A stretch of 64,000 bases of DNA from Anaerolineae bacterium (GCA_013178295.1 JABLWW010000013.1:87767-151766), one strand, 5' to 3'. Positions 33,785 to 42,789 are shown, counted from the stretch's first letter. Numbers and translations are program-made. Notes: generated by a model not told the origin, from the sequence alone.

Positions 33785-35572
33785 ATGAACGGATATACAG
33801 GCAAACTTCTGCATGTTGACCTCAGCAATCACAAGACATGGGTGGAAGACCTCAACCTGGATTTCGCCCGCGAGTACATCGGCGGCAGCGGGCTGGCGGC
33901 CCGTTATCTCGACGAGCGCATTGACCATCAGACCGACCCACTGGGAAGCGAAAATACGCTGATATTCATGACCGGCCCGTTGGTTGGCACCGCCATGCCC
34001 TCCGCCGGACGCTACTCCGTATGCGCCCTTTCACCGCTGACCGGCATCTGGGGCGAAGCCAACAGCGGCGGTTTCTTTGGGCCCGAACTGCGCTTCTCCG
34101 GCTATGACGGCATCTTCATCACCGGCAAGGCAGAAAAGCCCACCTGGCTTTCCATTGTTGAGGGCAAAGTCCAACTACACGATGCCAGCGGGTTAATCGG
34201 CTGCGACACATACGAGACCCAGCGCAGGGTGCGCCAGATGCTGGGTGATGAACGCACCCGCGTTGCCTGCATCGGTGTTGCCGGTGAAAAGCTGGTCAAA
34301 ACCGCCGCTGTGATCAATGATCACGGGCGCGCAGCCGCCCGCACCGGCATGGGAGCGGTGATGGGCGCCAAAAACCTCAAAGCCATCGCCGTGCGCGGTT
34401 CTGCCGCCGTTCAGCTGGCAAATGCCGCGATGTTCCGTGAGACGGTCAAACAAATTGCCCACCGCCTCAACGATGACCTCGCCGCGCAGGCGATGAAACT
34501 GGCAGGCACCGCCGGATACGTCAACATGGGCTTAATGTACGGCGATATGCCCATCCGCTACTTCCAGCAGGGCGAGTGGGAGCCTGCGGAGAATCTTTCT
34601 GGTGTGCTGATGGTGGAACAGTATCAAAACCGCAATACGGCTTGTTTCCGCTGTCCAATTGCCTGCGGGCGCGAGACGCGCGCCCCCAGCTATCAGCTGG
34701 AAAAGGTTGACGGGCCGGAATATGAGACTGTCGCCGCCTTGGGCTCTCTGCTGATGATAGACAACCTGGAAACCGTCATCATGGCAAATCATCTCTGCAA
34801 CCTGTACGGCATGGATACCATCAGCGTAGGCTGCACGATTGCCCTGGCGTGTGAGCTGTCGGAGCGCGGTATCCTCTCGCCCGCCGACACCGATGGGATG
34901 GAAATCCGTTACGGCGATGCCGAGACGCTGCTGCGCCTGGTGGAAAAAACCGCCCGGCGCGAAGGTTTTGGTGATGTGCTGGCAGAAGGCAGCGCATCGC
35001 TGGCAGAGCGCTTTGGCGTGCCTGATCTTGCCGCAACCGTCAAACGTCTGGAAGTGCCCATGCATGATCCGCGCGCCTTTTCCGGCATGGCAGCCATTTA
35101 TGCCCTCTCACCGCGCGGCGCATGCCACATGCAGGGCGATATCTACGGCGTAGATACCGGACAGGGTCTGGCGCCCGAACTGGGCATCCTCCCCGGCGAA
35201 CGCTTTGATTCCTCGCAGGAAAAAGGGCGTCTCGCCGCCCTCAGTCAGGCATGGCGCAGTCTCTACAATGCTCTGATCCTCTGTCAATTCCAAAATCCCG
35301 GCGTTGATCTGGTGTTGCAGGCGCTCAACGCCGCCACAGGCTGGGATTACACCGTCGAAGAACTCATCCCCATCGGGAAACGCATTGTAACGCAGAAGCG
35401 CCGCATCAACCTGCGCCGCGGCATCACCCGCAAGGATGACAGCCTGCCCAAAATTCTCCTTCAACCGCTGGAAGGCGGCACAGAGGGCAACGTGCCCAAT
35501 CTGGAAGAAATGCTCACCGCCGCCTATCAGGAGTTCGGCTGGGACGCCCAAAGTGGAATCCCTCTATTGTGA
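33785..35572 (+). CDS. aor: aldehyde:ferredoxin oxidoreductase (tungsten/molybdopterin family)
   Basis: Oxidises aldehydes to carboxylates with ferredoxin as acceptor, using a bis-pterin tungsten (or molybdenum) centre and one [4Fe-4S] cluster. The 595-residue protein is of normal length. N-terminal YIGGSGLAARYLDE, EANSGGFFGPELRFSGYDGIFITGKA and the cluster cysteines C-x2-C-x3-C in ACFRCPIACGRE plus the late cysteine in ILCQFQNPG are all there. It follows the alcohol dehydrogenase gene closely and probably shares its mRNA. The reduced ferredoxin formed could serve biosynthesis or corrinoid reactivation. No separate ferredoxin gene is in the window. Confidence 0.95.
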   Translation: MNGYTGKLLHVDLSNHKTWVEDLNLDFAREYIGGSGLAARYLDERIDHQTDPLGSENTLIFMTGPLVGTAMPSAGRYSVCALSPLTGIWGEANSGGFFGPELRFSGYDGIFITGKAEKPTWLSIVEGKVQLHDASGLIGCDTYETQRRVRQMLGDERTRVACIGVAGEKLVKTAAVINDHGRAAARTGMGAVMGAKNLKAIAVRGSAAVQLANAAMFRETVKQIAHRLNDDLAAQAMKLAGTAGYVNMGLMYGDMPIRYFQQGEWEPAENLSGVLMVEQYQNRNTACFRCPIACGRETRAPSYQLEKVDGPEYETVAALGSLLMIDNLETVIMANHLCNLYGMDTISVGCTIALACELSERGILSPADTDGMEIRYGDAETLLRLVEKTARREGFGDVLAEGSASLAERFGVPDLAATVKRLEVPMHDPRAFSGMAAIYALSPRGACHMQGDIYGVDTGQGLAPELGILPGERFDSSQEKGRLAALSQAWRSLYNALILCQFQNPGVDLVLQALNAATGWDYTVEELIPIGKRIVTQKRRINLRRGITRKDDSLPKILLQPLEGGTEGNVPNLEEMLTAAYQEFGWDAQSGIPLL

Positions 35573-35596
35573 AACTGCGTATCCATGTTGTAAAAT
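35567..35596 (+). promoter_or_regulatory. putative promoter for the B12-sensor operon
   Basis: TTGTGA (35567-35572, overlapping the oxidoreductase stop) and TAAAAT (35591-35596) are 18 bp apart. The start site would lie near 35602, only a few bases before the ATG at 35609, implying a leaderless or near-leaderless mRNA. Confidence 0.45.
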
Positions 35597-35608
35597 CTAG
35601 AATTGAGT

Positions 35609-36667
35609 ATGAGCAAATACAAGGAAATTTCGCAAACCCTTCTCGACCAAAAAGAGCTTCTGGCAGAGCAAATCGTCAGACGACAATATGACTTGCAGCC
35701 CATCCTGCTGGAGCGCTACGGACAGGCTGGCTGGAATGCAGCGCTGCGCGATCAAAAATACCACCTCACCTATCTGGCGCAGACCATCGCCTTCAATCAG
35801 GCAGGGTTGTTTGTCAACTATATCGAGTGGTCGCGCCAGGTGCTTGAAGCCTATGGCTTGACAAGCGAATTGTTTATCACAACCATCGAGTGCACCCAGG
35901 AGATTCTGGCAAAACACTTTGACGGCGAACAAGGCAAGATCATCCGCCGCTTTCTCCAAACGGCTCTTGCCCGTCTGCAATCGCCGCCCGACCCCTCCTT
36001 CAGCCAGCCCATTGTTGATGAAAACCAGGCGTATGGCAAACTGGCAAAGCAATATCTGGAAACACTGCTCGTCCCCGATCGAAGCCAGGCACGCCGCCTG
36101 ATCCTCGATGCGGTAAAAAACGGCGTATCCGTCAAGGATATTTACCTCAACGTGTTTCAGCCAGTGCAGCATGAAATTGGGCGGCTGTGGCAAACCAACC
36201 AAATCAGCGTGGCGCAGGAGCATTACGCCACCGCCGTAACACAGCAGATTATGTCACAGCTTTATGAGCATATCTTTGCCACGCCCAAAACGGGAAAGGT
36301 GCTGGTCGCTGCCTGCGTCGGCGATGAACTGCACGAAATCGGTATCCGCATGGTGACAGACCTGTTTGAAATGGCAGGCTGGGACACGTTTTATCTCGGC
36401 GCCAACACCCCCGCGGCGGATATCATTCAAACCATCAACAGCCATCAAGCCCACCTGCTGGCGGCTTCGGTAACGCTGCTGACACATCTGGACAGGCTGG
36501 AAGAGTTGATCGTCAGAGTCCGCAACTCTGCGGCTGGGGCAGTCAAGATTCTGGTGGGCGGCTACCCATTCAACCTGGCGCCAAACTTATGGAGAGAGAT
36601 CGGCGCCGATGGTTCTGCGCCTGACGCCGAGACTGGGATTCTGGTTGCACAGCAGCTTTGCGCATAA
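35609..36667 (+). CDS. cobalamin-binding sensor with W-x9-EH motif (CarH/AerR-like B12 module)
   Basis: Protein of 352 residues from the ATG (a TTG two codons earlier is possible). Residues about 1-130 are helical and unassigned. Residues about 140-225 form a B12-cap four-helix domain with W194-x9-E204-H205, the signature of light-sensing B12 proteins such as CarH and AerR that shields the upper face of adenosylcobalamin. The Rossmann domain (about 228-352) has the axial-histidine motif E240-L-H242-E-I-G245 and a closing GG motif. There is no DNA-binding domain, unlike CarH, so output is probably to the histidine kinase encoded 21 bp downstream. It could sense light, adenosylcobalamin or corrinoid methylation state. 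Methyl-carrier function is less likely given the W-x9-EH motif. Confidence 0.85.
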   Translation: MSKYKEISQTLLDQKELLAEQIVRRQYDLQPILLERYGQAGWNAALRDQKYHLTYLAQTIAFNQAGLFVNYIEWSRQVLEAYGLTSELFITTIECTQEILAKHFDGEQGKIIRRFLQTALARLQSPPDPSFSQPIVDENQAYGKLAKQYLETLLVPDRSQARRLILDAVKNGVSVKDIYLNVFQPVQHEIGRLWQTNQISVAQEHYATAVTQQIMSQLYEHIFATPKTGKVLVAACVGDELHEIGIRMVTDLFEMAGWDTFYLGANTPAADIIQTINSHQAHLLAASVTLLTHLDRLEELIVRVRNSAAGAVKILVGGYPFNLAPNLWREIGADGSAPDAETGILVAQQLCA

Positions 36668-36688
36668 GTCGCAGGAAAGGGCACCCAG

Positions 36689-38344
36689 ATGATGCATGAA
36701 AAAGAACCCGTCGCCATTCTGGCTGCACTTTGCGATGCAGATAGCAGACTGATTAAGGTGCTACGTGATGACCTAAAAATCGGAAGCACGTTTGCCCAAG
36801 GGCAGCCGTTCAGCAGCATCATTGACCCGCAGAATCGCGCCGAAGCCGAAAACTTTCTCAACGACATCCGCCAGCACAACGCCAGCTTTGGCTATACTCT
36901 GCTAGTGCACACCGCCGATTACAGGAACAAACTGCTCTTTGTCGGCGGACTTGTTACCGATACAATCCTCATCATCGCTTCACCCTCCGACAGCAGCGCC
37001 ATGACCGCGCTCTTTGAAGAGATGATGCGCATCATCAACGAGCAGACCAACCAGCTGCGCAACGCCCTCAAAGAACGCAGCCTGCTGGAGCGCCAGCCAG
37101 AAGATCGAGAAAAGGAAACCCTGATCTATACCGACCTGACACGCCTCAACAACGAGCTGATCAAAACACAGCGCGAACTGGCAAAGAGAAATCACGAACT
37201 TGCCGCCGAGCGCGAACGTTACCGCATGATCTCCGAAAGCATTTCCGATTTTGCCTATGCCATGTGCGCCGATGAAGCCTTTAACCTGCGTTTTGAGTGG
37301 ACGGCTGGCGCTCTGGAGCAAATTACTGGCTACAACGCAGGCGAATTGGAGAAAATGGGCGGCTTGCAAGCCATTACCATCGCAGAAGACCTTCACATGC
37401 TCGAAGACCAAAACAAAAAGCTCCAGCGCGGTGAAAAGGCTGCGGTGGAGGTGCGCATCATGCGCCGTGATGGCAGCGTTGGCTGGCTGCGCGATCATAA
37501 AAAACCCCTCTGGGATGCAGAAGCCAAACGCGTTGATCGCATCTACGGTGCAATGCAGGATATTTCCGAACAAAAGAGGATGGAAGATGCGCTGATTTCC
37601 AGCCGCAAGATGTCTGATCTCGGTACCCTGACGGCGGGTATCGCCCACGAGATTAGCTCGCCGCTGCAGGTCATCACCGGCATTGGCGATTCCCTGCTGG
37701 AGAAGGTAAAGCAAGACCAACCCGACAAAGAACATGCAGTGAATCAGTTAGCCTTTTTGGCGCGCAACGCCTGGCGCATCGCCGACATCGTGGCTGCCCT
37801 GCGCAACTACGCTGGCGTCCCCGAGCGTTCTTATGAAAGGCGCGACCTGAACGAGATTGTCAGGGAAACTGTCCTGCTGATGGGACATCAATTTGAACGC
37901 CAACAGCCGATCGAGGTAGTCAACGAACTGAGCCCTGTCCCACTGATCATCGAATGCGAATACAGCCAGATTGTGCAGGCATTGATCAACCTCATCAACA
38001 ACGCCCAGGAAGCCATGCCCGACGGCGGGCGAATCACCCTGCGCACCGCAGAGATCAGCGGCGACCTGCCCATCCTCTTGGAAATCAGCGACACCGGTGA
38101 GGGAATCGCCTGGGAAAATCAAGAAAAGGTCTTTAACCCCTTTTTCACCACCAAGCCGCCGGGGCAGGCAAAGGGACTGGGGCTATGGATCGTGGCGGGG
38201 ATTGTGCAGTCACACGGAGGCAGAATCGAAATGCAAAGCACACCCGGCAAAGGCAGCACATTCCGCCTGCTCTTCCCCAAAGAGATGCCCGAAGCCCTGA
38301 AATTTGAACTCTCCCGCCGTGACAGCGGACGCTTCAGCGATTAA
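36689..38344 (+). CDS. PAS sensor histidine kinase paired with the B12 sensor
   Basis: Soluble kinase of 551 residues. An N-terminal divergent PAS-like domain (about 6-100) leads into a coiled coil (about 110-185), a PAS/PAC domain (about 190-305), HisKA with the phospho-histidine in GIAHEISSPLQVITG, and an HATPase with NLINNAQEAMPDGG, DTGEGI and KGLGLWIV. The HisKA segment is very like that of the kinase at the left edge of the window (GMAHEINSPLQVVTG), so the two are paralogs. It starts 21 bp after the B12 protein and ends 24 bp before the amidohydrolase gene, suggesting one transcript. No response regulator is adjacent. Confidence 0.92.
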   Translation: MMHEKEPVAILAALCDADSRLIKVLRDDLKIGSTFAQGQPFSSIIDPQNRAEAENFLNDIRQHNASFGYTLLVHTADYRNKLLFVGGLVTDTILIIASPSDSSAMTALFEEMMRIINEQTNQLRNALKERSLLERQPEDREKETLIYTDLTRLNNELIKTQRELAKRNHELAAERERYRMISESISDFAYAMCADEAFNLRFEWTAGALEQITGYNAGELEKMGGLQAITIAEDLHMLEDQNKKLQRGEKAAVEVRIMRRDGSVGWLRDHKKPLWDAEAKRVDRIYGAMQDISEQKRMEDALISSRKMSDLGTLTAGIAHEISSPLQVITGIGDSLLEKVKQDQPDKEHAVNQLAFLARNAWRIADIVAALRNYAGVPERSYERRDLNEIVRETVLLMGHQFERQQPIEVVNELSPVPLIIECEYSQIVQALINLINNAQEAMPDGGRITLRTAEISGDLPILLEISDTGEGIAWENQEKVFNPFFTTKPPGQAKGLGLWIVAGIVQSHGGRIEMQSTPGKGSTFRLLFPKEMPEALKFELSRRDSGRFSD

Positions 38345-38368
38345 AAGGGTTTCAAGGAGGCGTAAAAG

Positions 38369-39610
38369 ATGAACCAAACTTTTGAAATCGTCATCAAAAA
38401 TGCCCGTCTGCGCCGCCTGGCGGCAGACCTGGCAGATATCGCCATCCAAGATGGAAAGATTGCCGCCATCCGCGCCGCTGGCAGCGCAGCCAAGGGGCAA
38501 GTGGAAATTGACGCTGGCGGTATGCTGGTAACCGAATCTTTTGTCAACCCGCATTTGCATTTATGTAAGGTATACACATTGCGTATGGTGGGTGATGAAG
38601 CAGCCCGCGCCTATCATGGGGCCGGCATGGGCAAAGCGATGACCGGCATCGAACTGGCAGCAAAGGTCAAGGAAAAATATGATGAAAGCTGGATTACCCC
38701 AAATGCCAGCCGCGCTGTGGCTCAGGCGATCTGGTATGGCAACACCCATATCCGCGCCTTTGCCGATGTGGACAGCAAAGGGCGTTTGGAAGGGGTAAAA
38801 GCCTTGCTGCGTGTGCGCGAGGCATTTCGCGGCGTGGTGGATATCCAGGTGGTGGCTTTTGCCCAAGATGGCGTGCTGCGCGAGCCGGGCACAGAGGCAT
38901 TGATGCGTCAGGCAATGGAGATGGGGGCAGATATTGTCGGCGGAATCCCATGGATTGAATACAGCGAAGCCGATATGCAGGAGCATGTGCGTTTCATCTT
39001 CAGTCTGGCACGCCAATACAATAAAGATGTCTCGATGCTGGTGGATGATGCTGGCGATCCCGGTCTGCGTTCACTTGAGATGATGGCGCTGGAAACCATC
39101 CGCTGTGGGTGGCAAGGGCGCTCGCTGGCGCATCATGCCCGCGCCATGGCGCTCTACCCGCAGCCCTATTTTCAGAAAATTTCCGCTCTGCTCAAAAAAG
39201 CCGGCATGGGGGTTGTCAGCGACCCGCATACGGGGCCATTGCATGCCCGCGTGCGCGAACTGCTCGACGAGGGCAACCTGGTGTGTTTGGGACAGGATGA
39301 CATCACCGACGGGTATTATCCCTTTGGACGCAATAACATGCTTGAGGTGGCTTTTTTGGCGGCACATACCCTGTGGTTCACCACTAGCGAAGACCTTGAA
39401 CTGCTCTACGATATGATTACCACCCGCGCGGCGCAATGCATGGGATTGAAAAACTTTGCCCTGCAGGTCGGTGCGCCCGCTAACCTGGTGGTGCTCAACC
39501 AGCCCGACGTCCTCGAGGCGCTGCGTTTTCACGACGCCCCAGCCCATGTCATCAGCCACGGCAAACTGGTGGAGCGCGAGAAATTCAAAGCATTAGCGTT
39601 TGGGCATTGA
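38369..39610 (+). CDS. amidohydrolase, cytosine-deaminase-like
   Basis: Metal-dependent hydrolase of 413 residues in the CodA-type branch. The metal motif NPHLHL (H62, H64), the SLAHHARAM region after the barrel, SDPHTG and the late GQDDITDGYYPFGRNNMLEVAFLAAH resemble cytosine deaminase and its relatives, which act on pyrimidines, creatinine or isoguanine. It differs from CodA at the usual DE-containing substrate loop (here VDDAGDPGLRS), so a different substrate is likely. A strong AAGGAGGCG precedes the ATG. It is the last gene of the B12 sensor/kinase unit, a neighbour with no obvious link in function. Confidence 0.85.
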   Translation: MNQTFEIVIKNARLRRLAADLADIAIQDGKIAAIRAAGSAAKGQVEIDAGGMLVTESFVNPHLHLCKVYTLRMVGDEAARAYHGAGMGKAMTGIELAAKVKEKYDESWITPNASRAVAQAIWYGNTHIRAFADVDSKGRLEGVKALLRVREAFRGVVDIQVVAFAQDGVLREPGTEALMRQAMEMGADIVGGIPWIEYSEADMQEHVRFIFSLARQYNKDVSMLVDDAGDPGLRSLEMMALETIRCGWQGRSLAHHARAMALYPQPYFQKISALLKKAGMGVVSDPHTGPLHARVRELLDEGNLVCLGQDDITDGYYPFGRNNMLEVAFLAAHTLWFTTSEDLELLYDMITTRAAQCMGLKNFALQVGAPANLVVLNQPDVLEALRFHDAPAHVISHGKLVEREKFKALAFGH

Positions 39611-39675
39611 CGCAATAAGAGAAAGAGAGAAACTTTCCTCTAACGAACGCTGGTTGCGGGAGCTGGTTAAGTCTG

Positions 39676-40812
39676 CTATACCCCCAAAAACCCTTCAAAA
39701 TTCTGCGGGGTGATGGTCGCCAGTTCGGCATTCGGGTAGGCAGACGTAAATTCACGCCGCACAGATTTTTTCATTTCCCCCTGCCACTTAAACTCGTAAC
39801 CGTACAACCTCCCGCCCCACTCTTCAACACAATCGATTTCTTTTTGGTCGTATGTACGCCAAAAGTATGTGTTGACAGCCCGCCCGATATATTGGTTGGC
39901 TTTAAACCGTTCGACGACTAAAAAATTTTCCCACAGCTGTCCCACATCGCTGCGCAGCGCCAAGGGGTTAAAGTTCTGAATAAGACTGTTGCGCACACCA
40001 TTGTCATAAAAATAATAACGCGGATTTTTGCTTACTTCCTTACGCAGATTGCGTGAAAAACCGCCCACGCGAAAAATGACAAACACCTTCTCCAGCAAAT
40101 CTAAATAACGTTCTACTGTCTGACGGTTAAGCGCCAGGCTGGAAGCCAAGTCAGCAAGCGAGACCTCCCATCCAATCTGGAATGCCAGCAGGCGCAACAG
40201 GTCAACCAGTTTTTCGGCGCGGCGCACGCCTTCCATTTCCAAAATATCACGGTACAAATAAGAGCCCACCAGTTCGCCCAGCAACCGCTGGCGCATCGAA
40301 GGGTCATCTGTCGTAACAATCGCCGGATAACCACCCCACACCAACCAGCGTTCCAGCTGTGAGCGGGCTTCAAAAGCGCCCAGCGACTGGTATATCTCTG
40401 CATAGCTGACCGGGAACAGGGTAAAGGTCAGCTTGCGCCCTGTCAGCGGTTCACTGATCTTGTTCGCCAGTTCGAACGACGCCGAACCGGTGGCAATAAT
40501 CGCCACCTGTGGAAAGCTATCCACCAAAATCTTGAGATTAATGCCAATATCTGGCACGCGCTGCGCTTCATCAATGGCAAGAAGCTGCGAATCCCCTAAA
40601 AGTTCGCCCAGTTTCTGACGGCTCTGGCTGGCAAGCACTTCGCGGTAAGCCAGCTCATCGGCGTTAATAAAGCGGCTGCGGAGGTTAATAACAGCCAGCA
40701 AGTCATGCAGCAAGGTTGTCTTACCCACCTGCCGTGGACCATACAGCACCAACACCTTGCCGGGCTGAAGCATTTCTTTAAGTTGCGACAGCAAAAACCG
40801 CTTAATTTTCAT
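39676..40812 (-). CDS. AAA ATPase with C-terminal DUF4143
   Basis: Protein of 378 residues with an N-terminal P-loop domain (Walker A in LYGPRQVGKTTLL, about residues 24-36; Walker B LLAIDEAQ) and a C-terminal DUF4143 winged-helix/nuclease-like part (YYFYDNGVRNSLIQNF, ENFLVVERFKA, FWRTYDQKEIDCVEEWGGRLYGYEFKW). The last stretch has the D-x-n-E-x-K pattern of PD-(D/E)XK nucleases. Such ATPases are widespread and often carried on mobile or variable loci, and their role is unsettled. It is monocistronic, convergent with the amidohydrolase gene. AT content looks higher than in its neighbours, which may indicate transfer. Confidence 0.9.
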   Translation of the reverse strand: MKIKRFLLSQLKEMLQPGKVLVLYGPRQVGKTTLLHDLLAVINLRSRFINADELAYREVLASQSRQKLGELLGDSQLLAIDEAQRVPDIGINLKILVDSFPQVAIIATGSASFELANKISEPLTGRKLTFTLFPVSYAEIYQSLGAFEARSQLERWLVWGGYPAIVTTDDPSMRQRLLGELVGSYLYRDILEMEGVRRAEKLVDLLRLLAFQIGWEVSLADLASSLALNRQTVERYLDLLEKVFVIFRVGGFSRNLRKEVSKNPRYYFYDNGVRNSLIQNFNPLALRSDVGQLWENFLVVERFKANQYIGRAVNTYFWRTYDQKEIDCVEEWGGRLYGYEFKWQGEMKKSVRREFTSAYPNAELATITPQNFEGFLGV

Positions 40813-40873
40813 AAATTAATTATACTACAATAAACAATTTTTAGGTTTTAATGCTCTTTTTCCCCAAAACCGC

Positions 40874-40913
40874 GCAGACAGCGCCTCCCCGCTTTCAAGG
40901 AGGTGCTGTCTGC
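40874..40913 (-). terminator. strong hairpin downstream of the small hypothetical gene
   Basis: A 15-bp stem (40874-40888 with 40899-40913, one G-U) closes a 10-nt loop. On the minus strand it follows the stop of the 97-residue gene by about 30 bp and is followed by CGCGGTTTTGG. The T tract is short, so termination may be partial. It also lies just upstream of the DUF4143 ATPase gene. Confidence 0.6.
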
Positions 40914-40942
40914 TCACCAGTAACGAAAAAAACGATAACGCG

Positions 40943-41236
40943 CTACCCCAACATGCTCGCCGCGGCGGCGTAGGCTTTCATCGCCTGCGGCTGGTTGGCA
41001 TACGTCAAATGGGCGGTCAAACGCGTCATTTCCGGGCTGCTGGCAGCCAGGCTGTTGAGCGCCGCCAGCGTATCGGTGGAGGCTGGCTTGGGTGCGCTCA
41101 TAGGGACGGTTGGCGGTTTTGGCGCGCCGCCGGGTTTGGCAATCTCTTTGATATGCTCCTGCAGCGGCGATTTGCTCACAGAACCCACCGCCTGCATGGG
41201 AGAAGCTGCACCTGAATTGGAAACTGCTGAAATCAT
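40943..41236 (-). CDS. small uncharacterised Ala/Pro/Ser-rich protein
   Basis: Protein of 97 residues from ATG 41236, chosen because AGAGGT lies 4 nt upstream; an earlier TTG-type start would add five residues. It has a low-complexity N-terminal half (SNSGAASPMQAVGSVSKSPLQEH, then a proline-rich KPGGAPKPPTVPMSAPKP) and a helical C-terminal half (DTLAALNSLAASSPEMTRLTAHLTYANQPQAMKAYAAAASMLG). No signal peptide or membrane segment. It is not a family I recognise, but the dedicated promoter upstream and strong hairpin downstream make it a convincing single-gene unit. Confidence 0.65.
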   Translation of the reverse strand: MISAVSNSGAASPMQAVGSVSKSPLQEHIKEIAKPGGAPKPPTVPMSAPKPASTDTLAALNSLAASSPEMTRLTAHLTYANQPQAMKAYAAAASMLG

Positions 41237-41281
41237 CTGTACCTCTAACAATTACTTTGATTTTTGAGTCTTACTGCTTTC

Positions 41282-41309
41282 ATTATAACTGCTTTCAGGC
41301 ACGGGTCAA
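41282..41309 (-). promoter_or_regulatory. strong promoter of the small Ala/Pro-rich protein gene
   Basis: Minus-strand TTGACC (41304-41309) and a perfect TATAAT (41282-41287) are 16 bp apart, placing the start near 41275, about 40 nt before the ATG. A weaker plus-strand TACAAT (41346-41351) may serve the divergent transporter gene. Confidence 0.7.
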
Positions 41310-41383
41310 CTTACAGTCAGCTTACAGGATGGCGGGCTGTCGTGATACAATTCGCATCATCCCCCGCGTGCAAAAGGAGTCCT

Positions 41384-42751
41384 ATGCATCCTGGCAGCGA
41401 CCGTCTCCCGCGGCGAACCAAACTGCTCTATTCCAGCGGTGATTTGAGCACCAGCATCCCGCTGACCATCTTGATGTTCTTCCAGCTATACTTTCTAACC
41501 GACGTCGCCGGTTTGCGCCCCGACCTGGCGGGCTGGGCGGTGGGCATCGGGCGCGTCTGGGATGCCATCAACGACCCGCTCTTTGGGCAGATTTCCGACC
41601 GCATCCGCAGCCGCTTTGGACGGCGGCGTGTGGTGCTGCTCTACGCCGCCATCCCGCTGGGGGTCAGCTTCATGCTGATGTGGCTCACACCTGCCCTGCC
41701 GCCGCTGGCGCTCACCATCTACTACACCCTGACTTTCATCCTGTTTGACTCGACCTTCACCTTTGTCCACGTTAGTTACAATGCCCTCACCCCCGAACTG
41801 ACGCAGGATTACGACGAACGCAGCTCGCTGAACGGCTTCCGCATGGTCTATTCGATTGGCGGAGGGCTGCTGGCAATCATCTTTGCCACTGTGTTGGGCT
41901 GGTTCATCAGCGAAAAGCGTCTCCTCTTTATGATCATTGGCGCTGTTCTGGGCGTCGTCTCTGCCATCCCGCCGCTGATCGTCTTCAAAGTTACCCGCGA
42001 AAGACCCGCCGAAGCGCTCCCCGCCGCGCTGCCCACACGGCAGGCAGTGCTCACCACGCTGCGCAACCGTCCCTTCTGGATGGTGATGGGGCTGTATCTC
42101 TTTAGCTGGACGACTGCCAGCATCCTGGCAGCTGTGCTGGTGTATTTTGCCAGTTACTATCTGCGCGTGCCCGAACAGGCAAACTACTTTGTGCTTGTCT
42201 CGCAGGTGTGCGCCATCGCTTTTATCCCGCTGTGGGTCTGGGCAGCGCGCCGTCTGGATAAACGCCGCGCTTTTATTCTGGGCATGGCTTCGTGGCTGGT
42301 TGTCTTGCTGGGAATTTCCGCCCTCAGCCCACAGCAGGTAACACTGGCATACATCCTGGCTGCCCTCAGCGGATCGGGCATTGCCACCGCTTACGTGCTG
42401 CCCTGGTCAATGATCCCCGACATCATCGAACTGGATGAGCTGCAAACCGGTCAGCGCCGTGAGGGTTCATTCTATGCCTTTGCCTCGTTTTTTCAAAAAC
42501 TGGGCACCGGTATCGCCATCTGGGCACTGGGGCAGGCGCTGGCAGCCACAGGCTACATCACCCCCGTCGAGGGCGCACCGCTCCCTCTCCAACCGCAAGC
42601 CGCCGTACAGGCAATCCGTTTGACCATGGGACTGGCGCCCGCCATCCTGATCCTGCTCTCCATTGTGTTTGCCTGGCGCTATCCCATCAGCCGTGAGAGC
42701 CACCGTGCCCTGCGCGAGCAGATCGCTGCCCGGCTGGAAGAAACGCTTTGA
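41384..42751 (+). CDS. MFS transporter, glycoside-pentoside-hexuronide:cation symporter (GPH) type
   Basis: Inner-membrane secondary transporter of 455 residues with about 12 hydrophobic segments. GPH-type markers: KLLYSSGDLSTSIP at the start, DVAGLRPDLAGWAVGIGRVWDAINDPLFGQISDR in the first loop (the MelB-like D-x-x-x-DP motif), RFGRRRVVLLYAAIPLG, and LPWSMIPDIIELDELQTGQRREGSFYA near the end. The start is ATG 41384, preceded by AAGGAG; the upstream open frame lacks a ribosome-binding site. Substrate is probably a sugar or uronide taken up with Na+ or H+. No sugar-catabolic gene adjoins. Confidence 0.9.
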   Translation: MHPGSDRLPRRTKLLYSSGDLSTSIPLTILMFFQLYFLTDVAGLRPDLAGWAVGIGRVWDAINDPLFGQISDRIRSRFGRRRVVLLYAAIPLGVSFMLMWLTPALPPLALTIYYTLTFILFDSTFTFVHVSYNALTPELTQDYDERSSLNGFRMVYSIGGGLLAIIFATVLGWFISEKRLLFMIIGAVLGVVSAIPPLIVFKVTRERPAEALPAALPTRQAVLTTLRNRPFWMVMGLYLFSWTTASILAAVLVYFASYYLRVPEQANYFVLVSQVCAIAFIPLWVWAARRLDKRRAFILGMASWLVVLLGISALSPQQVTLAYILAALSGSGIATAYVLPWSMIPDIIELDELQTGQRREGSFYAFASFFQKLGTGIAIWALGQALAATGYITPVEGAPLPLQPQAAVQAIRLTMGLAPAILILLSIVFAWRYPISRESHRALREQIAARLEETL

Positions 42752-42789
42752 GATTCCCTCGCCTTACAGTACAATGTATCTGATCTGAG

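Noticed and set aside
35609..36667. B12 protein as a second methyl-carrying corrinoid subunit
   Set aside because: It has the W-x9-EH cap motif and an ExHxxG motif rather than the MtaC-type DxHxxG with a plain cap, it is longer, and it is followed by a kinase rather than a methyltransferase gene.
39611..39675. Terminator between the convergent amidohydrolase and ATPase genes
   Set aside because: Only a 5-bp GAAAG/CTTTC repeat without a U tract was found; too weak to call.
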